DNA of 60,000 nt from Takakia lepidozioides (Eukaryota; Streptophyta; Takakiopsida; Takakiales; Takakiaceae): the NCBI GenBank assembly GCA_030704615.1, contig CM060732.1:82051171-82111170 (forward strand), given 5' to 3'. The translations under genes were made by a program, and so were the position numbers. Under the pieces are notes generated by a model that was given only the letters and a program-made list of their open reading frames with translations, searched no databases and was not told the origin of the DNA. Positions 35,985-45,869 of the stretch are shown here, in pieces. How positions within the stretch are numbered: the stretch's first letter is position 1; every line of letters starts with the position of its first letter.

Positions 35985-36829
35985 CCTATCAACGCTTCTT
36001 CCGCTTTTTAGGTCGCCATTTGAAAGCTGCAACCGCCTCGGATGCGTTTCCCATTTCTGAGGCACGCACCCAAGATGCCTCCACAAGATGATAGCCCTTC
36101 CATTTGACGAGATACTCCGTTTCTCGGTTCTTGAACCTCCTCGACTTAAGTATTGCCTCCACCTCGTACTCAAGTTCATTTTCATGATCCAACAGCATAG
36201 GTGGCGGACGCAACACTTGATGCCGATTCGGGCGCGCTTCATCTTTGAAGTAAGGCTTCAAAAAGGAGACATGGCACCTTGCTGTTTGCCGGCAGCTCCA
36301 ATTCATACACATCCTCATTCATTACCTTCCGAATGCGAAAAGGTCCCGCATACGGAGGTACAAACTTCGGACTCACTTCCGGAGGTAGTCGGAAATTCTT
36401 GATGTTCAACCAGACCTCCGTGCCTGCCTCAAACTTCACTTCCCTCCGCTTCCGATTCGCCTGCCTTTCATACCATTTCCTAGCTTTGGCAATGTTGTAC
36501 TTTGCGAGCTTCAACAAATGCTCGCGTTCTTCCAGTACCGCCGCTACTGCCGGTTCCTCAACGTCCTAGGCGGCCCAACTTGTCGGCACCAGAGGTGCTT
36601 TTCCATAGACCAATACGAAAGGGGAAACTCCTGTTGCGGAGTGTTCTGTGTTATTATAACAGAACTCTGCCGCGTCTAAGTGTTCCACCCAGTCTGTTTG
36701 GTCTGCCGACACGTAATTCCGCAAGATCTGCTTCACTACGGAATTCACTCTTTCTGTTTGGCCGTCGGTCGTAGGTCGGAAGGCGGTGCTTATCTTCAGC
36801 CTCGTCCCCATCTTCACAAGCAATAAAAG
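35985..36829 (-). pseudogene. Chromovirus (Ty3/gypsy) integrase C-terminal part with chromodomain
   Basis: Reading the minus strand from 36,823 down, the sequence enters inside integrase: KMGTRLKISTAFRPTTDGQTERVNSVV, then FCYNNTEHSATGVSPFVLVYGKAPLVP. Another frame follows with WYERQANRKRREVKFEAGTEVWLNIKN and YAGPFRIRKVMNEDVYELELP, the GPY/F-type module. It ends with a chromodomain, YEVEAILKSRRFKNRETEYLVKWKGYHLVEASWV. Everything upstream of the integrase middle is missing, so the element is 5'-truncated at about 36,829. Chromodomains of these elements bind methylated histone H3 and steer insertion to heterochromatin. There are several frame breaks. Confidence 0.88.
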
Positions 36830-38000
36830 TTGTTAGCGACCACACATTTGACCAGTGGCTACACAAAGCAACCTTCTGGAGCCAGGTAAGATCTGCTATG
36901 CGGATTTGTTTGTCAAATGCACTCATGAGGTTCATCCTTTGATTGTTCATCTCGAATCTCATAATGTCCTCAAGCCCAGTTGCAGACCTTTGCTCTTCTG
37001 TGTGGGAAGCATAGTACTTTGCTTTCGCCTTCAAACCAGTTTCTGCTATTTCTTGCTGCATACATTACAGGGAAAAAGAATCAAACACTGGCGTTTCTTG
37101 ATAAAATTTACACTAGCAACAAACAAACAGATGTCAACAAGCTTACCATGTACATGTAGTCAAGAAAAGCCTCCCTTGTCAGGCTGTACCATGTGCTTGT
37201 CTTCTTTTCAGTACACCTCTTCATCTGCTGAGGACTGAGCACGTTCGTGAATGACTCCAGTGGCATCAGCCCTATCTTCTGGATACGGAATAGTGTGTGG
37301 CAGAGATTGGTCGTCACATGGGAGGTTTCATTGGACCTGGAAAAACCTTCAACTCATAAGATGATTTCAAATTGTGGAAACGCAGACCGGAACGGGAATA
37401 ATGTTGGTAACTTACTTGTTTATGTCGTGCATGGCTATCAAGAGCTGCGTGACACGTCATTTGTGGTCGAGTACCATGGAAACCACGCTCCAGTGCCATT
37501 TGATCTCGTCCGAGTGCAAGCTTGAAATGTAATCCATCTAGGCAAGCAGTCTATGGTTCCCATCCCAGACAAAAAACATCTTTCCCATAAACGCTTTTGT
37601 GGAGGCCTTTTTGGACAGCTTGAACTCGAACTTCCTGTTTACATCCCGCCAGCATGCATCCCAACTTTGCTCTATGTCCTCTGTTACAAGACACTCATCT
37701 CTTTTCGTGTTCACAGTGGATACATAGAATACTGCAGATCCCTTGATATAGCCGTGAACAAAATCGTTCTTCAACTTCGTGATGTTGTTCCTCAATGCGG
37801 GTCGAACCACGGGCATGGAGATCATCCTGCATAGTGGGATAACCAGGTTTCCGCTGAGAACCTCCATCGACAGAATCACCTTCGAGGAGTTCACTTTATG
37901 CCACCCATAACCTCCTCAGCCTTGTCTTCATAATGTCCTTCAAATGATGCTTCCTCACCATCACCTTCTGCCACTGCCGCATCTCCCCACTAGAAGCATT
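36830..38000 (-). pseudogene. ParB-like (G-N-H-R motif) gene, 5' part
   Basis: The main exon (about 37,900 down to 37,412) encodes VNTKRDECLVTEDIEQSW...FEFKLSKKAS and then KMFFVWDGNHRLLAWMDYI. The V-x-DG-x-HR-x-x-A pattern is the core of the ParB/sulfiredoxin-like fold. Two further exons follow on the minus strand. One is at about 37,338-37,147, with GLMPLESFTNVLSPQQM and STWYSLTREAFLDYMYM, flanked by cag and gtaagc. The other is at about 37,045-36,840, with FDKQIRIADLTWLQKVALCSHWSNV. An in-frame TGA interrupts the first exon shortly before its gtaagt donor. Sequence stops at 36,829, where the chromovirus begins. I infer a nuclear or transposon-derived gene of unknown function; the ParB assignment rests on one motif. 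Confidence 0.5.
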
Positions 38001-38630
38001 CGTGTCATTTACCACTGGGGTAATGACTCATTTTGAGTCGTAAAAGTCAAAAAACTGGGATCGACTGGAAGTTACAAACGACTAGTTACAACAGACGTGG
38101 TAGTTGGGTTGGACATCTAATGATTGGAGTGGTAAAGGACGCAGACGCGTGAACAACTGTTCAGCGATTAATGCGATTAATGCTGAAGAACCACGTGGCG
38201 TAACCAAGCGGGCCGCCCGTGTGTCTGACCTTTTGGGCTGACTTTGACTTTTCCCTCCGGATGAGTGGACCGACTCACCGAAGCGCGGTGACACATGGAC
38301 GCGGACGTGGACGCGGACGTGTATGACGATGTGGACGCCGACGTGGCGGCACCACGACGAGCAGCACTACGGCCACGTGGCCACGGGCCCGGGGCGCCAC
38401 GTGGTAGTAGACCACATAACTTGCAGTGCTACATGCCCAGTGGCAATTGGCGACGCGGAAGTTGGCGCAACCACTGCTTTACTACTTTACATGAAGTGCT
38501 CGAAATTACTTGAACAATCATTCATAGTGATTCATGCTTTGGAGTTTTGGTGTTTGTAGTGAGTCGACTAGTAATGCCATACAAGAGAACTAATCATGCA
38601 TTAGAAATGCACAAACGATGAAAGACATGC
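38001..38630. other. GC-rich spacer with a short hexamer repeat
   Basis: About 38,295-38,350 alternates gacgtggacgcg-type units (GAC-GYG repeats), which gives Asp-Val/Ala repeats if translated. No gene signature is seen. Confidence 0.5.
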
Positions 38631-38631
38631 C

Positions 38632-38760
38632 ATGAAACAAAATGAAATGAAAATGAAACAAAATGGTACTTTATTACATCTGCGGAAAGCTCAAAGAGCT
38701 TATGGGACAAGTAAAAAAGCAGCCCAAAAGTTACTGCTGCTCTGGGGATTGCCTAAGGGT
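38632..38760 (-). repeat. Retroelement 3' tail with AAATG repeats
   Basis: The plus strand reads aaacaaaatgaaatgaaaatg, then ggtactttattac and a block with agagcttatgggac. The same block order occurs at about 18,899-18,945. It looks like the 3' end of a LINE or of a SINE that uses the same tail as the LINE at 7,925. Confidence 0.55.
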
Positions 38761-38837
38761 CAAGGCCTCGTGCAAGTAAGCTGCCAAACAGTTCTAATCC
38801 TCATAATGCAAGACTTCAGTGAGTTCCACGGAATAGA

Positions 38838-39925
38838 CCATCTACCCATGGGGGTTTCTTGTAGTTATTGATCCACAGGGAATCATAGGTAATCTTGTAC
38901 TTGAAATTTGGCCCTCTAGGATGAATCTGGACCACACTCTATCCCTGCTCCTTCAGCTATCCATGCCCCCTGCACAAATCATGCATTCATCCTTGCCTTG
39001 CTGCTAGTAGCTGACAATGACAACCTACATTTGTTCTAGGAACACCCAACTCAGCTTATCACACTAGTTCCTATGCTTAATTGCGTCTGCTACTCTCTGA
39101 AATATAGCAGGCATTCACCTTTTTGCCTCGGTTGTCCCATCATTGACTGGGGGCAGAAAAGTATTCATTCCACAGCTTCTCCTCATGTCTGTTACTTGTT
39201 TTTTGATACTTTCCTGTTGTCACATAGCAGTATCATGTCAAAGTCACTCCAAACTAGATTCACTCAACCAGCTAACTTGCAGAATTCAACATGGAAATTT
39301 TGGGCCGATTCTGATAAGATGGAAAAACACGGTGAAATATGCTGAAGAAGATGCCTTCATTATTGTTGTCTGATTTTATCAATTGTGCCGTTGCTGCCAG
39401 TTGACCATCTACCCATGCAGGTTTCTTGTAGCTTCATAGTTAATCTGGAGCTTGAAGTCCGGCCCTCTTGGGTGAATCTGCTCCCACACTCTATCCTTGC
39501 TCCTTCAGCTATCCATGCCTCGCACGAATCATGCATACAACCTTGCCTTGTTGCTAGCAGTTGACGATGACAGCCTAGACTTATTCTAGGAAGCACCCAA
39601 CTCAACTTATCACACTAGTTCCTACGCTCAATTGCATCTGCTACTCTCTATAATCCAACAAACATTCACCTTCTTGCCTCGATTGTCCCACCATTGACTG
39701 GGATCAGAAAAGTATTCATTCCACAACTTCTCCTCGTATGTGTTACCTGTTTCTGATACTTTCCTGTTGTCACATTAGCATAATCATGTCAAAGTCACTA
39801 CAAACTATCAAAGCTTCACTCAACCAGCTAACTTGCAGAATTTAGACATGAATAATTAGGGGCGATTATGATAAGAGGGGAAAACAAGGTGAAACTGAAG
39901 AAGGTGCCTTCATTAGCAGTCATTA
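38838..39925. repeat. Two tandem copies of a roughly 560-bp PPR-associated repeat
   Basis: Units begin near 38,838 and 39,403 with gaccatctacccatg and share long stretches (ctccttcagctatccatgcc, gctgacaatgacagcct, caaccagctaacttgcagaa). Further copies are inside the CACTA element at about 53,850-54,300, 54,320-54,600 and 55,655-55,930. At 39,930 and at 54,590 the unit is followed by antisense PPR sequence, so it is part of the downstream region of a duplicated PPR gene. Confidence 0.8.
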
Positions 39926-39929
39926 CACT

Positions 39930-40127
39930 CTATCCTTCGCTCAGCCGTATTGTTGAACACTCCTTGTCCACAAGGGTATTGTTCAGAATGACATCTGCCA
40001 CAATTCCAGCTTTGACGATGCAACCATGGACCTCTTTGCCCTTCCCCAATAGGCTCGCATATGCACTACAAATGCAAACAAAACTGGTTGTGGCAAACTG
40101 GGAACAATATGTGTCAGAAGAAACCAC
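39930..40127 (-). pseudogene. Antisense PPR gene fragment
   Basis: The frame reads FVCICSAYASLLGKGKEVHGCIVKAGIVADVILNNTLVD. This is the PLS-type pentatricopeptide pattern (GK-x-VHG-x-I-x-KAG...D-V-x-x-x-NTLVDMY) with the MYAKCG block lost. It is only one to two repeats long. Confidence 0.75.
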
Positions 40128-40436
40128 TGATACAAATTTACAGCTTACAGGCTGTCTCTATCCTCAAAATTGGCAGCACATCACCCGCTGCTATGACATA
40201 TATTGTCCTAGACACACATTGCTCTAACTGCCATCCCCCAAGATGCTACCCCCACCAGACTTCTCTCACTTGGGTCCTTGCAAGGCTGACTTCCAGCTTT
40301 GACTCTGTGCGTGGGGCCTATCGGACAACATACACCAGCAAGCCCTCCCCCTATCCTGCATCAATTCATCTCAGTCTTATCAACTGTACAACGTGTGATA
40401 GGAGTGAGTGCAACATGGGAAAGAGCCACAACACAT

Positions 40437-41722
40437 GATGAGCTGTAGGGAAGAAGCAACGTCGTGCAAGTAAAGCAAATGATGAAGTAGAAAGACGAGG
40501 CAACATGGGAGAAGGGAAATGGGGTCCAAGGGCTGAGAAGGTCAACTGGTCAATAATGAGGAACTGGCTCTGGAGCACTATGTTGATGATTAAAGGGAGT
40601 AGCAAATACATGTGGGGCATCACAGCAAAGTGCATGCCAACGAGGGTCAGAATAGTGCAAGAAAGACTCCACGGATGGTGGGCAGCCAAGGGAGATGCAG
40701 TGAGACAAGGCACTCATGGCAAGGGAGCTGCCAAGACAAAACAGTTGATTAAGCTAAGGAGAAAAAGGAAAGCACAAGATCAACTACGAGGAAAAGTAGC
40801 AATTCAGGCATGGGAGCTGCTGCTAAAAAATGAGGAGGAAGACATACGAGGTGAAGCATCAAGGGAACCGGTAGAAGATGAGGAAGATGGAGCACACTTT
40901 CCTGTCAAAGGTTGGCGGTCGAAAAATGCAACCCAGCAATTAGAAAGTGAGGCACCCGAGGCTGGACTGCTGCAAAGAGATACGAAGACACGAGCTGAGA
41001 ATGAGATGTTGCCTTTCGTTGAAGTTCCCCACACAAGGGCTGTTTGGCAAGCAAAACCCCAGGCAAGGATGAGAGGTGAATCTGGGATAAAACCAGCGGC
41101 TGGAAGTGAGGAAAGACACAAGGAAGGGCAACAATACCTTGTCAAATCTAAGGGTGATGGCTGAAGAAAATTAAACAAGGACTGGAAGTATGGGAGCAGC
41201 AATAGCATGAAGAAAAATCTACCTGAAAGGCTGAAGAGTGAAAGGGAGGAAGACAGGCACCTCGCTTATGAAAAGTGGAAGGGCAGGGTAGAAAACCTGA
41301 TGCCTGAAACTGATGGGAGCTCGTGGGAGACTCTGCCAAGAAGACTCCAATCAGCTGCTGCCAACAATCGGACCAGTGAAAGATCGCCCTTGGCTGGCGC
41401 AACACCACGAAATAAATGCAGCCCTGATAGCATGGTGAGTGGGGCACCAACAAAGCCAGAAAATGAGGGAGAAGGAGGAGACTTCCCTGCCAAGAAAGTC
41501 AATGGCGGGCCTGCAGTGGCATGCAAGGAAAGGGACACTGTAAGTGTTGCCAACATATGCAAATCAGTGCTCATTCATTCGAAAGCACCACGGGAGATGA
41601 AGGAAAAGACACTTGCAGGGACGTTGAAGCATAAAAGAGGAGAGCACTTCACTTGGGAAGAAAGTGAAGCATTGGAGAACGAGGCTGATAACTGGCAGTC
41701 TGAAAAGGAAAGGCGGTTGTAG
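40437..41722 (+). pseudogene. Long charged open frame with a single internal TGA; function unknown
   Basis: One frame stays open from about 40,437 to the TAG at 41,720, except for a TGA at 41,162-41,164. The first ATG is at 40,505. The product would be about 400 residues, rich in Lys, Glu and Arg. The N-terminal part includes MPTRVRIVQERLHGWWAAKGDAV and KTKQLIKLRRKRKAQDQLRGK; the rest is low in hydrophobics and probably disordered. I do not recognise a family. It lies among PPR fragments. Either it is a gene with one nonsense mutation or it is a repeat with biased composition that is open by chance. Confidence 0.35.
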
Positions 41723-42840
41723 GAAACCCAACCAAGACAACCATATGGAGAGAATCAAGCAGGTGGGAACTGCCCTTCATTGGGGTGGTGCAAACAAGAG
41801 CAAGACCAGAAGCTGAACCACATGAGAAGATAGTGTGTCATCACAGATGGAGACCCTGGAAAATGCTCTGCCCAGGAGATGAAGAACATTAGGCAACTAG
41901 AAACGTGGGGGGCTGGATATGCTCTGCAGTCAACTTGGCTTGTTGAATGCTTGCATAAGAGATGAGGGGTTGTTGTCAATACACGGCATTGAGTTCATCA
42001 AATCCTACAATAGCCCACCATCGCTACCCACTACTTACAAACTGCCACAAAAACAGTTTCACAGGACTTACAGATGATTGGTGGAAGGCAAGGCCCCTCG
42101 CCATGGGCCAGATTAATTGTATGTTGTAGCCCAGAACAACGACAGTAGGGCAGCAAACCCCATCTTGGCAGCGTCTTTTGTGTAAGAGAAGTCAGGCTGA
42201 ACCTGCTCATCATATCGAGTGGGATGGACCAGATGTAAAGCTGCCAAGCCAACCACACTCATATTCGCACTCAAGCAACATAAGCTGGAGCCATTTTCAG
42301 ATTATGAGTACCCGTGTTTTAAGAATACTCCTTCTTCAATTTGCGGTGACGGGCAGAAAACTTCACAATGTGCAGCAGATTAATGGACCAAGATGTGGAG
42401 CTGAATTGGGTATCCAGTTGGGCAATGCTGGTTTCAAAACCCCGTTCCATCCCTGCGTTTCGAAGATCTGGCTTGAATGGGCACATGCACTCCGACAGTG
42501 GAAGGCTCATGGAGTAATGAGTTTGGGCTGATATGCATGCTGACAGCCATGCCGGTGCAAAAAACAGCGTTCTGAGTGGTGATTGTGATCTCAAAATCTG
42601 CCCCTACATTCAAGCTGATTTCTCTCTCGAGCAGAGCCGCCTTGTGGATGTTCCAGCCAGTGTCCAAAAACAACTCAAGTGCAAGACAACAACATCAGCA
42701 AGGCATGGTTAGCTAAGCAAGGTCATGGTGGAGAGGCATTTGAACTCTCTGAACGTAATGTGGTCGGACTTCACCCCCTCCCTCTGCTCATAGGTCTCCA
42801 AAACCTGCAATCCCCGCCCCTGTTGTGCATGTCTTGCGAT
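41723..42840. other. Non-coding or unrecognised sequence
   Basis: Open frames of 75-117 codons occur on both strands, for example 42,178-42,531 (+) and 42,434-42,673 (-). None shows a family motif, and they overlap one another. Confidence 0.35.
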
Positions 42841-42842
42841 CA

Positions 42843-43070
42843 TCACTTTCCACGACACCACATTTTGCTTAGCCATATTGTTGAACACTCCCTATCCAGA
42901 AGGGTATTCATGTTCAGAATGACATCTACCACAATTCCATCTTTGATGATGCAACCATGGACCTCTTTGCCCTTCTCCAACAGGCTCGTACATGCACTAC
43001 AAACACAAACAAACGTAATGTGCGCGAGAAGGACGAAGACCAAATCGAGGCCCATGTCCTGTTGTTGCAA
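42843..43070 (-). pseudogene. Antisense PPR gene fragment
   Basis: The frame reads ITFVCVCSACTSLLEKGKEVHGCIIKDGIVVDVILNMNTLLD, with the L and S repeat signatures of PLS-class PPR proteins and then a disrupted MYAKCG region (RECSTIW). It is homologous to 39,930-40,127 and to 54,590-55,081. Confidence 0.75.
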
Positions 43071-43122
43071 GCGTTTATGGCGTCAAGGGCGCATTATGTG
43101 CAAATATGGGCTCTTGGCTCCC

Positions 43123-43985
43123 CTTTGTACCATGATTTGGTATTCTTCCTGATGATCACAAGGTTCTTGGGGGAATCAGCTTGGTCTTAGCAGCCCATAT
43201 TTTAATCTCTGCCCGCTCAGCTACACCGTGGTGGTTCTTACAAACCAATCCCACATTACCTAACTACCGATACAAGCAGCACGCACAAGAGGTCTTCTTG
43301 GGTTCATGGTCAGTCTAATCCGCAATGGGTCATGACACAAGGTAGAGGACAATGTGGTGAGGGCAGCGTCTTCTTCGAGCTATTTCAGCCTGTTTTGCCG
43401 AGATGTAGTGTCGTGGAGTGCGATGCTTGCAGGGTATGCACAGCAGGGACGTGGGATGGAGGCTTTGGAGACCTATGAAGTTGCGAAGGGAGAGTTTGAT
43501 AACATGGCTGAACGAGATGTTGTCTCAAGGAACACGCTGAATCTTGCAAGGTATGGCCAGCATGTGTGCGGGATGAGGGCATTGGAGACATATGAGCAAA
43601 TGTTGCGAGAAGGGGTGCAGCCTGACTGGGTCACGTTCATTTGTGTTTGCAATGCATATGCAAACCTGGCAGCCCTGGAGACTTGGTAAAGGGCAAAGAG
43701 GTCCATCGTGACATCGTCAAAGCTGGAATTGTACCAGATGTAACAATACCTCGTCGACATGTATGCCAAACGTGGGAGCATTCCCTTGTGGACAAGGAGT
43801 GTTCAACAATATGGCTGAGTGAAATGTGGTGTGGTGGAACGTGATGATCGCAGGACATGCACAACATGGGCGGGGATTGCGGGTTTTGGAGACCTATGAG
43901 CAAATGATGTGGGTCTAGGGGGCGAACATCACTTGCTCGTCTCTCTCTCAAGCCTCCATCCCTCTCCCAACACTTAGACAAATTC
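43123..43985 (+). pseudogene. PPR gene fragment with its upstream repeat, sense orientation
   Basis: The part at 43,354-43,689 encodes DVVSWSAMLAGYAQQGRGMEALETYE and then MAERDVVSRNTL...MRALETYEQMLREGVQPDWVTFICVCNAYANLAALE. The next frame continues GKEVHRDIVKAGIVPDV. These are PLS-type PPR repeats, which in intact proteins bind organellar RNA; here frames change at least twice and the expected MYAKCG motif is damaged. The stretch 43,123-43,395 is the reverse complement of sequence at 55,920-56,600 in the CACTA element, so both derive from one PPR locus. Confidence 0.8.
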
Positions 43986-44483
43986 AGGCAAAGGACAAAG
44001 TTACTCTTCCACCCTTAGATCATTTTACATCCGACAATTAGAACAATCTCTACGAGCCACACAAGCCCTAAAATACATTAAAATATTCCACGTCATGAGC
44101 CATGTGGAGCACTTATAAAAATTCCATTTTTAAATAGGGTGTGCAATGAATGCCTAGTTGTTAAGAGTCGTTCTCTAGTGCTTAAAACCACTTGTAATTG
44201 TTGTTTTAAGAAAAAACAATTTACGTAATTGAATTAAATCGCCGCGAATATTGCGCCGACTGCGGAGTCGTTGATGCAACTTCTATCCGCCATTAGAAAT
44301 GCGAATTTATCCGTTATGACTGTGCAGTAGTAACAAACATCTCAAAGTTGTTCCCTCAGTGGTTTTGGACATGCAGTCGATTCGGAAAAGACACGAATGC
44401 TTCCAGTGCCCCCCACGGATTTTTATTTATTTTTCCTCTGCAGAGAATGAATATCCCTGTGAGTGACAGATTGAGCTCCCATG
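43986..44483. other. AT-rich non-coding stretch
   Basis: No gene is seen. A tataaaaatt at about 44,115 could serve as a TATA element, but nothing recognisable begins downstream. Confidence 0.35.
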
Positions 44484-44484
44484 G

Positions 44485-45120
44485 ATCAACCTTGCGTTGA
44501 CGCAAGGTTGATTGATGGGGATGTAGCTTAGTCTGAAATGCATACCGGAACAGTCCATTGAACCCACTAAATGCTTTGCGTTGACGCAAGGTTCTTTTGG
44601 GGGCTTCAAATAATCAACTTTCCCTACTTTGCGGTTCATGGCACGGGACTTCGGATGCTGGGAGTGAACAGAAGAGGCATCAAAATCAGCCTCGCGTAAA
44701 CACAAGGTTGATTCGAGTGCTACATCTGCTTCGTTTCACCTTCATAAACATACACTTTGGAGGTCGACATCAACCTTGCGTTAACGCAAGGTTGATGTCG
44801 AGCTCTCAGATTGGTGTTCAACAAACAAAAAAACCAAATGGAAAAGGAGATTGCAACCTATGGTTTCTTGTTGGCACTTGATGATGCATCGGGAGCATTC
44901 ATCTTTTCCATGGCTGCCAAGCGGATACGGGAGGTGGGAATGAACAAAAAAGGCACACGAATCAACCTCGCGTCAACGCAAGGTTGATTCGAGTGCAGCA
45001 TCTGCACTCGTTTCATGCCCAAAACATCCACTTTGGAGGTCGTTGACGCAAGGTTGATGTCGACCTCTGTGTTTAGCATGGAACAGACAAAAAAAAAAAA
45101 AAAAAAAAAAAAGGTTGATA
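44485..45120. repeat. Palindrome cluster 2, partly within a 277-bp tandem duplication
   Basis: Copies: 44,485-44,512; partial 44,574-44,594; 44,684-44,713; 44,764-44,801 (a perfect 38-base palindrome with arms tcgacatcaaccttgcgtt); 44,958-44,991 (arms extend to about 44,953-44,996); a right half at about 45,043-45,064; and a bare right arm at 45,113 directly after 24 adenines. Arms are of type ATCAACCTTGCGT. The segments from about 44,684 and about 44,961 are tandem duplicates, sharing gttgattcgagtgc, catctgc, cactttggaggtcg and a short coding piece (MEKMNA...ASSS..KKP, minus strand). Confidence 0.92.
45089..45112. repeat. 24-base poly(A) run
   Basis: The homopolymer replaces the left arm of a palindrome copy: it is followed at once by ggttgata. 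It could be a retroposition scar. Confidence 0.9.
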
Positions 45121-45595
45121 GCCACCTCCGGTTTCTTCTTTACACTTGATGATGCTCCTGAGGCATTCATCTTTTCCATGAGGTCTGGAGGCAGCATGCT
45201 TCCAATGAGGTCCCGGTGGTGCAAAAAAACGGCAGACGACAGCATTTCCACGTCCATCTCTCCTCCTTGCTCTCTCAAGACCTGGTTCTCCACTTGCAGT
45301 GCTTCCTCCCGAGCCCAGCTGACTTCCTCATCCTCCCCCCCCTTCTACTGGAGGTTGCTCTTCGGTCGCCTCCGGGATCACTTCAAGACCTTCCTCTCCA
45401 AACTGTGGTTGCAGAATCGGGTTTTGCCCTTCGTCCTCATCTTCGACGGAGGTTTCTTCTCCCATTCTAAGTTCCCGTCTCACCTTCCTCATCCTCTCCT
45501 TAGCGCGTGCCCTTTGCTTGTTTGATGTGAAATAAAGTGTTCTTCGACGCTTTCTTCTCCCTCGGGATGGGGTCACCGTGTCTGCAGAATCCAGG
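45115..45595 (-). pseudogene. Basic/acidic, coiled-coil-like exon, minus strand, frameshifted
   Basis: A good acceptor (pyrimidine-rich then ctgcag) at about 45,596 opens a frame reading TPSRGRRKRRRTLYF, a basic block RARAKERMRKVRREL and an acidic block to about 45,330. After a shift in a C-rich run (eight C at about 45,336-45,343) it continues AREEALQVENQVLREQGGEMDVEML, then LIGSMLPPDLMEKMNASGASSSVKKKP and stops. The last block is duplicated at about 44,858-44,920. The charge pattern and leucine spacing suggest a nuclear, coiled-coil protein, but no family is recognised. Its upstream exons would have to lie beyond 45,640, where a plus-strand frame starts at 45,870. Confidence 0.4.
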
Positions 45596-45869
45596 GTTGC
45601 AAGGAGAATAAGGAGAAGTAGGAAAAAAGTTAATTAGGGCTGACATTATTCACTCCGCATTTGGGCACTCTGTGACCATCCACTTGGTTCACATGGGGAC
45701 ACATTTCTTTGATGTGCCGAACCGCGTTAGGAGACCTGCATGCGGGAGCGACACCTGCAATTGTGTGTAAGGACGTCTTCTATACAGCCAAAAAACTCCG
45801 CTCTAGTACAACCTGCAATCAGAAGCAACATTGGATTGTGAACTGTTCGTTTTGAAGCAACATTGACAG

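Noticed and set aside
38295-38513. Asp/Val-repeat protein
   Set aside because: Product of a short GAC-GTG/GCG repeat without any other coding support.
40804-41758. Antisense frames of 64-134 codons opposite the charged open frame
   Set aside because: They mirror the biased composition of the plus-strand frame; the Phe/Ser-rich products look like complements of Lys/Glu codons.
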